This document shows positions 1 to 7,074 of a stretch of 64,000 nucleotides of DNA, one piece after another. The notes below the pieces were generated by a model. It saw nothing but the letters and a program-made list of their open reading frames with translations, was not told the DNA's origin and made no database searches. The stretch is from NCBI RefSeq assembly GCF_000423565.1, contig NZ_AUIF01000036.1, positions 1 through 64,000 of the forward strand, in the 5' to 3' direction. The first letter of the stretch is position 1. Each line of letters begins with the position of its first letter. The stretch comes from Runella zeae DSM 19591. Lineage in GTDB: Bacteria > Bacteroidota > Bacteroidia > Cytophagales > Spirosomataceae. A program made the translations under genes and the position numbers.

Positions 1-1
1 G

Positions 2-136
2 TTGATTTTCTCAAAACAAAAAATCGGGGTAGGTCTTACGATTTATGTAGTGAAGCCGCAAGAGTCTATCGTAGATACACTCGAAAAGACAGGTCTACAC
101 CACAGCGTAAACATCGTGGATCAATATCCTGCTTAA
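2..136 (+). CDS. STAS-domain anti-anti-sigma factor, C-terminal fragment
   Basis: The window opens inside this gene; only the last 44 codons are present, ending TAA at 134-136. The readable tail (GVGLTIYVV..ESIVDTLEKTGLHHSVNIVDQ) has the form of the last helix and strand of a STAS domain, where 'L..TGL...v.I' closes the fold. STAS proteins of the RsbV/SpoIIAA type are cytoplasmic and bind an RsbW-type kinase when unphosphorylated. The next gene, 60 bases downstream, is such a kinase, and a PP2C phosphatase able to reset a STAS partner lies at the end of the same block. The phosphorylatable Ser/Thr would be upstream of the window, so it cannot be checked. The family call is probable rather than certain because under half of a domain is visible. 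Confidence 0.65.
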   Translation: MIFSKQKIGVGLTIYVVKPQESIVDTLEKTGLHHSVNIVDQYPA

Positions 137-196
137 ATAGAGCAAAAAGCAGCATAAACCTTTCCAAACTCAGGTACGAAATTTGTCTTTACGCAA

Positions 197-622
197 ATGG
201 AATTAAAAACCTTTCCCGCCCATGTTGACTCTCTTGACCCTCTACGGCAATACGTCAAAGAAATATCCCAACAAGCGGGATTAGACAAAAAAGCCACGTA
301 CAATTTGATATTGGCCGTCGACGAAATCGCCACCAATATCATCTTATACGGCTACCAAAACGCCGGTTTGGAGGGCATCATTGATGTAAAAACGGAGGTA
401 GCCGACAATCAACTCAAGGTAATCTTTGAAGATGATGCGGCTCCCTTCGACCCTACGACTCGCGAATTGCCCGACCAAGAGGATTTTGATTTGCCCCTCG
501 ACGAAAGGCCCATTGGAGGGCTAGGTATCTATCTCACTGTCAATGGAGTAAGTGAGTTTAAGTACGAATATTCCGACAATCGAAATCGAAACATCTTTAT
601 TGTTGACATCAAAAGCCCTTAG
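197..622 (+). CDS. RsbW-like anti-sigma factor / HATPase_c_2 serine kinase
   Basis: A 141-residue single-domain GHKL ATPase, the usual size for RsbW/SpoIIAB proteins. The N box is VDEIATN at residues 41-47, with the Mg-binding Asn at 47. A D-rich loop lies near 79-80, and the glycine-rich lid is PIGGLGIYL at 105-113. Such proteins hold a target (a sigma factor in the classic case) and phosphorylate a STAS partner. The preceding gene is a STAS protein and the phosphatase at 14783 completes the set. No sigma factor lies nearby, so the real target may be something else, for example the nSTAND protein immediately downstream; that is inference. A short inverted repeat (GCCCTT/AAGGGC, 615-632) overlaps the stop codon, but the T-run comes 9 bases later, so it is a poor terminator. 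Confidence 0.88.
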   Translation: MELKTFPAHVDSLDPLRQYVKEISQQAGLDKKATYNLILAVDEIATNIILYGYQNAGLEGIIDVKTEVADNQLKVIFEDDAAPFDPTTRELPDQEDFDLPLDERPIGGLGIYLTVNGVSEFKYEYSDNRNRNIFIVDIKSP

Positions 623-654
623 TATCAAGGGCCAATGACCGTTTTTTTTGAAAT

Positions 655-3600
655 ATGACCACCCACCGACCTTATGCCAACCCTTTTCCTGGATTAAGAA
701 GCTTTGACTCAAAAGATGCAAGTCTATTTTTTGGGAGAGAAAGCCACGTCAAAAAATTACGGGATAAACTCAGTGCATCAAGGTTTTTGGCAATCATTGG
801 ATCTTCGGGAAGTGGGAAATCGTCGCTTATCAAGGCAGGGCTTATTCCCTCTTTAGAAAAATCGCCGCTCGACCTTACCCCTGAGCAAGGATGGCATATT
901 TTGTTGCTAAAACCAGGAGGAGAACCTATCAAAAATCTCATTGGAGCTATCAGCGAATACTTCAATAGATTTAATATTGGTGGTTCTTCTCCTGATATTG
1001 TCAATAATCTCGAATCTTTGATTTTCAACGATTCCGATGGCATCAATCGCGTTTTTCAGCTCCTTGCCGGAAAAAACATCCTTTTTGTCATCGACCAGTT
1101 TGAAGAGGTATTTAGATATCGTCAAAAGGAGGCCACCATTCAAACCGACCGCGACGAAACCATCCTTTTCATTGAGTTTTTGATTCGGATTCTTAATCAG
1201 CGCAGTTTGCCTATTTACGTGGCTCTGACGATGCGCTCCGATTACTTGGATTATTGTACCAACTACAACGGCCTTACCGAGGCCATCAATCGTGGATATT
1301 ATCTTTTACCAAAGATGAACCACGCCGAAATTGTGTTAGCGATTAGTGGTCCGCTTGATACAGTGGGCGTCAATATTTCCCCCGACCTCATCGAAAGGCT
1401 CCTTAAAGATATTGGCAACAAGACCGATCAATTGCCCGTACTTCAGCACGCACTTATGCGTACTTGGGATCATTGGCAAACCGTCAAAACACACCAACAA
1501 AGCATTGATGAGTCTGATTATGAAGCCATTGGCACTATGTCAGATGCGCTTTCTCTACATGCTGAACAAATCTATGAAGATATCTTCGATGCCAAACGAA
1601 AAGCGGTCACCGAAAAGTTGTTTAAAGCACTTATTACGCTTGGAGCAGGCGATGCCGGCGTAGTTACCCCTACGACTTTGGCCAATGTCAAAAAAATAAC
1701 CGCTGCTCCAGAATTTTTACTACTTGATGTCATTGATAGATTACGAGAAGTTGGTACTTCTTTTTTATCCCCTTCCTATTCCACTCCACTAGCCGACAAT
1801 TCGGTCATTGACTTGACCCATGAGCGCATCACTTATCTATGGAAACGCCTCAAAATGTGGGTAGAAGAAGAAACTGAATCGGCAAAGCTTTACAAAAAAT
1901 TGAGTTTTTCGGCGGAACAATATCAACAAGGAAAAACGGGGCTATGGGTCAATCCCGAACTCCAAATAGGGCTAAAATGGCTCAAAGAAAATCGCCCTAC
2001 CAAAGAATGGGCAACCCGCTATGACCCTTATTTTGAACGAGCTATCAACTACCTTGAATACAGTCGTAACCAGTATGATTTTGAGGTTCAAAACAAAGAA
2101 GCTAGACACAAGAAGGAAGTCAAGCGGAATCGACAATTTGCCCTCATCTTAGGGCTAGGCTCATTGCTTTCACTGCTATTTTTGATTGTTTCTATTATTC
2201 TCCGAAACCAAGCTGAGCAAAGTGAAAAAGAATCTTTAGAGAAAGAAAAAATCGCGCTTTCTGAACAGAAAAAAGCCGAAATACAAAAAAGAGAGGCTAT
2301 TTCTCAAAAAAGAATAGCCCAACAACAAGAGGAAATCGCGGAAGCTCAAAAACAACTTACCGAAGAGCAAAAGCTCATCGCCGTAACTGAGCAACGAAAA
2401 GCTGAATTTCAAAGACAAGAAGCCATTCAAGCACAAAAAGTGGCTACCCAACAACGCATCAGTGCCGAAAGTGCCAAACGCGACGCTGAAAGCCAACGTA
2501 CAAGAGCAGTCATTGCCCAAGGCGAGGCCGAAAAACGCAAAGATGAAGCCGAAAAAGCGAGAAAAGACGCCGAAACGCAAAGGAGGTTTGCTGATGAAGC
2601 TCGCAAGGATGCAGAAAATCAGAAAGTTAAGGCGATTGCTCGTTCAATCGCCATCCAAGCCACCCAAATGCCCGACAATGCCCAAGATGGTCTTCCCGCT
2701 TTGCTGGCTCTTCATGCTTATGACCTCAACCTAAAAAGTGGTGGCGACAAAAATAATCCTGACATTTTCAATGCCTTAGCTAAAGCCGCAGGGGCAAGCT
2801 CTAAGTTGGTTTTGCGTCGGCATAGTGATATTGTAAGGTCTGTGGCCATTAAAAACGATATTGTAGGTACTCAATTTGTCTCAGTAAGCGACGATGCCAC
2901 TGCCAAAGTTTGGGATTTTAATACCTCCCAACCTCAGCTTCTTCGTACCCTCAGCCGAGGAGCTAAAACCAACGAAAGTTTTCGTACCGTGATTTTTAAT
3001 GGAAACAAAATCATTGTAGGAGGTGCTCAAGGCTCTATCATCAGCTGGAATCTAGACCAACCTACCCCTACTCCAACCGTAATAAAAGCCCACCGTAGCC
3101 CTATTCAATCGTTACTGCTTAGCCAAGACCCAACCAAGCTCATCTCTATCAGTGGTGATGGCAATATACGTACTTGGAATATCAAGCCTAATGGTCTTGA
3201 TTCTTTGGTGAATGTCAAAACCAACATCGACATTTTTTGTGCGCAATTGAGTCCAGATGGCAAAAAACTGCTGTGTGGTTCTAAAGGAAGAGTGGCTGCT
3301 TTTGCCCTTGAAAACCTTAAAGCAGCACCCGATTTTTTTGCATTCAATGGGATGGGGCCTCGCGTCACGGCCCTTGCTTTTAGCCCCAACGGTCGCAAGC
3401 TAATGACTGGAAATAGCAACGGAGGACTCTATTTATGGAGTTATGAAAACGACAAAATCGTCGAATACTCAGGCACATCTGTCGTAGGAAGACACAATTC
3501 TATCGTCAGCGATATTGTGTTTTCGTCCGACGGCAATCTGGTTGCTACGAGCAGCTTTGACTGGTCGGTACATCTTTTCAATTTTGACGAAATCAGTCGT

Positions 3601-3840
3601 CAACAGCAGCCTATCGTCATCAATGACTTTAACAACTGGGTAACTGGGATTCGATTTACAATAGATAGTAAAAAACTAATTGCCTACGGAGCCGACCGCA
3701 CCGTACGCGTATGGGACATCAACATCAACGACCTCTACAAAGAGGTAACTAAAAAAATAACCCGAGACATGACCGTGGAAGAGTGGAACAAGTACGTGGG
3801 AAAAGACGTCGAATTCAACAAAATCTCGGCCCATCAGTAA
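655..3840 (+). CDS. nSTAND NTPase - transmembrane - coiled coil - WD40 protein
   Basis: A 1061-residue multidomain protein. It opens with the nSTAND1 signature NPFPGLRSF at 9-17, then a Walker A loop GSSGSGKSS at 49-57 and Walker B ILFVIDQFEE at 142-151. The NTPase and winged-helix part runs to about residue 480. One hydrophobic segment (about 493-515) should be a membrane anchor. It is followed by a long charged, Ala/Glu/Lys/Gln-rich coiled coil (about 515-680) and WD40-type repeats (about 720-1045; for example VWDFN, TWNIK, LWSYE, VWDIN). STAND proteins are ATP-driven switches or scaffolds; the repeats usually bind a ligand or partner. The position between an RsbW-like kinase and sensor genes suggests a signalling hub. 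Start ATG at 655, 32 bases after the previous stop. No effector domain is visible. Confidence 0.9.
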   Translation: MTTHRPYANPFPGLRSFDSKDASLFFGRESHVKKLRDKLSASRFLAIIGSSGSGKSSLIKAGLIPSLEKSPLDLTPEQGWHILLLKPGGEPIKNLIGAISEYFNRFNIGGSSPDIVNNLESLIFNDSDGINRVFQLLAGKNILFVIDQFEEVFRYRQKEATIQTDRDETILFIEFLIRILNQRSLPIYVALTMRSDYLDYCTNYNGLTEAINRGYYLLPKMNHAEIVLAISGPLDTVGVNISPDLIERLLKDIGNKTDQLPVLQHALMRTWDHWQTVKTHQQSIDESDYEAIGTMSDALSLHAEQIYEDIFDAKRKAVTEKLFKALITLGAGDAGVVTPTTLANVKKITAAPEFLLLDVIDRLREVGTSFLSPSYSTPLADNSVIDLTHERITYLWKRLKMWVEEETESAKLYKKLSFSAEQYQQGKTGLWVNPELQIGLKWLKENRPTKEWATRYDPYFERAINYLEYSRNQYDFEVQNKEARHKKEVKRNRQFALILGLGSLLSLLFLIVSIILRNQAEQSEKESLEKEKIALSEQKKAEIQKREAISQKRIAQQQEEIAEAQKQLTEEQKLIAVTEQRKAEFQRQEAIQAQKVATQQRISAESAKRDAESQRTRAVIAQGEAEKRKDEAEKARKDAETQRRFADEARKDAENQKVKAIARSIAIQATQMPDNAQDGLPALLALHAYDLNLKSGGDKNNPDIFNALAKAAGASSKLVLRRHSDIVRSVAIKNDIVGTQFVSVSDDATAKVWDFNTSQPQLLRTLSRGAKTNESFRTVIFNGNKIIVGGAQGSIISWNLDQPTPTPTVIKAHRSPIQSLLLSQDPTKLISISGDGNIRTWNIKPNGLDSLVNVKTNIDIFCAQLSPDGKKLLCGSKGRVAAFALENLKAAPDFFAFNGMGPRVTALAFSPNGRKLMTGNSNGGLYLWSYENDKIVEYSGTSVVGRHNSIVSDIVFSSDGNLVATSSFDWSVHLFNFDEISRQQQPIVINDFNNWVTGIRFTIDSKKLIAYGADRTVRVWDININDLYKEVTKKITRDMTVEEWNKYVGKDVEFNKISAHQ

Positions 3841-3858
3841 TGATTTGTTTTATTGAAA

Positions 3859-6474
3859 ATGACCTGTGATATGGGAAAAAATTTACGTTTTTATGCGATA
3901 ATAATAGGGGTAATGGCACTGAGCTTACAGGTTGGAAGAATATACGGACAATCATGCGAGGAGTCAGTGGATATTCCTGATGCCGAAAAAAAATTCACTA
4001 CCGGAAATTTTGACGAAGTATTCTCAATTCTTTTACCCTGTTTGAAAACAGGCTATTCGCCCAATGCCAAAGTACAAGCTCATAAAATTTTGGCTATGAC
4101 ATACCTTGCTCTCGACTCTACCCAGCAAGCGAGTCGGTCGATACAGAATTTGTTGGCAATCAACCCCAGCTTTGTGCCCGATTTTGCGTCTTCACCCCAA
4201 TTTAAAGAGCTTTTTCAATACGTAAAAGACTCTCAGGAACGAATCATCCAAATTACGTCGGTGTCCAAACGCGCCGAAAATGTCTTGAAAGTACCCGCCA
4301 CCGTGACGGTGATTACCGACAAAGATATCATCAAGCGAGGGTATCAAAATCTCGAACAAGTACTACACGACCTCTCAGGATTTGACATCGCCAAAGGCAA
4401 CGGCCCCGGATACTCCAATTTCTACGGTCGAGGCTATCGCTCTACTTCCAACGACCGAATGCTGATGCTCATCGATGGTATCGAAGAAAATGACTTAGCT
4501 TCCGACAACATCCCTATTTCGCGCCAATACCCTTTGTCAGACATCGAACGCATCGAAGTAGTCTATGGCCCTGCTGCTACTATGTATGGCAACAATGCTT
4601 TTGTGGGTGTCATTAACATTATCACTAAAAAATACGCCGAAATCATCGATGCCAACAATAAAGTTCAGGTAAAAGGACAAACCAGATACGGCACTTGGAA
4701 CAGTCGCTACCTTGACGCCACAGTCGCTACCAAGACCAAAGACGTGGCGATTTCGGTATCAGGAAGGTTTTTTGAGTCAAATGAAATGAACCTCTCCCAA
4801 TACCCTGAGTGGAATTATGGCACCCGTGAAGCAAGCGACTATGCGAGTCATTTGAATCGTACGGGTACTGCCGCTCAAACCTACGCCAATAGTACACAGC
4901 TTCTTACTAAATATCCAAACTCAGACCTATATACGGTCGAATACGCCAACAACGCCATCAGTGCTATCAAACTTACTCCCAAAGGGCAACAAAGGGCGGC
5001 CGAGCTTGACAATCAGCTTTTCAACGGAAACGCCTTCAATCAGCCTGTTTCTTTCAACGACTTTTCTAGAGATTGGTACATCAAAGGCAAAATGGAATTT
5101 AAAGAATTTACCATTCTTACTTCTTCTTGGCGAACCGACGAAGGAGCCGCCCCGTGGTATACCAATCAAACTCGCCTCAGTACTCGCAATCTCTCACGGT
5201 GGATTACTTTGTACCGCAGTCTAGCTGGTATTTATAATAAAGTGCTAAGCGAAAAATTTCAGATTGTTATTTTAAGCTCTTATCGCTTACACGAAATTGA
5301 CGGCGGTACCAATCTTGCTTCTTATCGGAGCTATTACAACAATCGCCTCGGTATCGCTGACTTAGCGGCGGGTACGACGCCTACTTACTCTACGGTATAT
5401 TATTATCGAGGATCAAATCAATTCCGCAACGAGCTGCGGGCTTTGTGGAGTCCTTTGCCGACACTCGATATCAACAGTGGCGTAGAATACCGAAACAGTA
5501 TCATTCAAGGAAATTATATTACCTCCGCCACTCCTAATCCCGACGACATTGGCTTTCCGGCTGATACCCTTCGGGGAGGCAACAATTTCCGTGCACTTGA
5601 TTTAGGAATTTATACCCAGGCGACTTATCGTTATTCTCCGTCCTTAAATTTAGTGGCAGGTTTGCGCCTTGACAACAATCGCGTTCGTAAAAGTGGAGGA
5701 TATGGCGTAGTCGTAAACCCCCGTTTGTCGGTGATTTATAGTAAGGGGAATTTTATTTTCAAAGGTATTTATGCCGAAGCTTTCAAGGATGCTTCTTATT
5801 TACAAAAATACGGTACCACTTCCGACCGACGGCTCAACAACCCCACTCTTCAGCCCGAAAAAGTGCGAAACATGGAGTTTAGTGTTTATTATAAAATATC
5901 CAAAGAAGCCAATATCAACATTGCCGCTTACCGTGCTAATTATAGCAACGCCGTAGGACTCGTGACGGTCGTGCTCGAAAATGGCACTCGCACCAACCAA
6001 TTTCAAGGGATTGGTCGGCAACGCATTTGGGGCATACAAGCCGAAGCCAATTACCAAACCGAAAAGCTCAATATCTGGAGCAATTTTACTTATACCAATC
6101 CTACTGATTTGACATCGGGACTCAGAATCAGCGACATTGCTGATTTTTCGTTCAATATAGGTGCCAACTATCAGCTCAACAAAAGCTGGCATTTCAACCT
6201 TACCTCTCATTACGTAAGTGCGCGTAAGTCTGGGGCAGGTACCTCAGGAAGTCGCAACCCTATCCAATCGTTTGACCCTTATCTGGTGCTAGACGGCGTT
6301 GTGACTTATCACAACCTCTTTAAGGGCGTATCAGTACAAGCCACCGTCAACAATCTCTTGGACAAAGAATATTTTGTGCCAGGCATCAGAGAAGCCGACA
6401 ACATCGTAGGTGCATCCAGGTTTCCACAAGAACATCGAAATTTTTCAATTGGTATTTTATTCGACATTAAATAG
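3859..6474 (+). CDS. TonB-dependent outer-membrane receptor with helical N-terminal domain
   Basis: About 871 residues. ATG codons at 3859 and 3871 are both possible; the second gives the cleaner signal peptide (MGKNLRFYAI...GRIYGQ). An in-frame TTG at 3853 is less likely. After the signal peptide there is no carboxypeptidase-regulatory domain. Residues of about 30-120 are helical and TPR-like (KKFTTGNFDEVFSILLPCL, KILAMTYLALDS). The plug domain follows (VPATVTVITDKDIIKRG; LIDGIEENDLAS; RIEVVYGPAATMYGNNAF), then a beta barrel ending in a C-terminal aromatic-rich strand. It should take up a ligand through the outer membrane using TonB energy, but the substrate cannot be read from sequence. It lies 18 bases after the nSTAND gene and 2 bases before the acetyltransferase, so co-transcription is likely. 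Confidence 0.9.
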   Translation: MTCDMGKNLRFYAIIIGVMALSLQVGRIYGQSCEESVDIPDAEKKFTTGNFDEVFSILLPCLKTGYSPNAKVQAHKILAMTYLALDSTQQASRSIQNLLAINPSFVPDFASSPQFKELFQYVKDSQERIIQITSVSKRAENVLKVPATVTVITDKDIIKRGYQNLEQVLHDLSGFDIAKGNGPGYSNFYGRGYRSTSNDRMLMLIDGIEENDLASDNIPISRQYPLSDIERIEVVYGPAATMYGNNAFVGVINIITKKYAEIIDANNKVQVKGQTRYGTWNSRYLDATVATKTKDVAISVSGRFFESNEMNLSQYPEWNYGTREASDYASHLNRTGTAAQTYANSTQLLTKYPNSDLYTVEYANNAISAIKLTPKGQQRAAELDNQLFNGNAFNQPVSFNDFSRDWYIKGKMEFKEFTILTSSWRTDEGAAPWYTNQTRLSTRNLSRWITLYRSLAGIYNKVLSEKFQIVILSSYRLHEIDGGTNLASYRSYYNNRLGIADLAAGTTPTYSTVYYYRGSNQFRNELRALWSPLPTLDINSGVEYRNSIIQGNYITSATPNPDDIGFPADTLRGGNNFRALDLGIYTQATYRYSPSLNLVAGLRLDNNRVRKSGGYGVVVNPRLSVIYSKGNFIFKGIYAEAFKDASYLQKYGTTSDRRLNNPTLQPEKVRNMEFSVYYKISKEANINIAAYRANYSNAVGLVTVVLENGTRTNQFQGIGRQRIWGIQAEANYQTEKLNIWSNFTYTNPTDLTSGLRISDIADFSFNIGANYQLNKSWHFNLTSHYVSARKSGAGTSGSRNPIQSFDPYLVLDGVVTYHNLFKGVSVQATVNNLLDKEYFVPGIREADNIVGASRFPQEHRNFSIGILFDIK

Positions 6475-6476
6475 AT

Positions 6477-7061
6477 ATGAATGCTTTACCCAACGTGATG
6501 GAACTAATGGTGATGGAAAACAACAAAACAATCTCCCTTCCTAACGGATTTGAGCTTCATGAAGGGCATTTTCCTGAACGACTCGAAGAAATAGGCCGAT
6601 TCAGAATCAAAGCTTGGCGTCATGAAAACGGAATCAGTTCTAGTTTTTTTTCGCAAGATGCGTGGATTGATAGTATTGATAATCAAGCCATTCACTGGAT
6701 TATTACTAAAAACGATACCATCGTGGCCGCTGCACGACTGAGTTTTCATGATGATTTAGAGGATGTTCCTTACAATGATTTTTTGCATCCTGAGCACGGG
6801 CTATTGTTTGACCGCCCTCCTATTGCGTCTATCAATCGGCTGGTAGTTGACCCCGCTTTTCGTGGAAGAGGCTTTGCCAAAATCCTCGACCAAGAACGTA
6901 TCAAAGTAGCCACACAGTATGGCTCAAAAGTAATGATTGCTTTTCCTCAATTATCACGTTTGGAGTCTCTACAAAAGTTAGGATTTTCGTTGATTTCGCA
7001 ATTAAGAAACATTCCCGAAATGCCCGAGCGTCCCTTTTTCTTAATGAAACTAGACTTATAA
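6477..7061 (+). CDS. GNAT-family N-acetyltransferase
   Basis: A 194-residue cytoplasmic protein. Acetyl-CoA-binding motif A is clear at about residues 121-138: NRLVVDPAFRGRGFAKIL, with the R-G-R-G-F-A loop that grips the pyrophosphate. The preceding strand contains VAAARLSFHDD. The C-terminal part (SKVMIAFPQLSRLESLQKLGFS) fits motif B, and the phrase 'YEKLGF' is typical of GNATs. It begins 2 bases after the TonB receptor stop, so translation is probably coupled. The acceptor substrate is unknown. In this context protein acetylation as a signal is possible but unproven. ATG 6477 was taken; internal ATGs at codons 8, 11 and 13 leave the exact N-terminus open. Confidence 0.85.
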   Translation: MNALPNVMELMVMENNKTISLPNGFELHEGHFPERLEEIGRFRIKAWRHENGISSSFFSQDAWIDSIDNQAIHWIITKNDTIVAAARLSFHDDLEDVPYNDFLHPEHGLLFDRPPIASINRLVVDPAFRGRGFAKILDQERIKVATQYGSKVMIAFPQLSRLESLQKLGFSLISQLRNIPEMPERPFFLMKLDL

Positions 7062-7074
7062 AACCTATTTTTTA

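Noticed and set aside
615-632. Terminator after the RsbW-like gene
   Set aside because: The stem is only 6 bp, overlaps the stop codon and the T-run begins 9 bases later.
2236-2580. 114-codon minus-strand frame opposite the nSTAND coiled coil
   Set aside because: A Phe/Leu-rich shadow of the repeated coiled-coil codons on the other strand.
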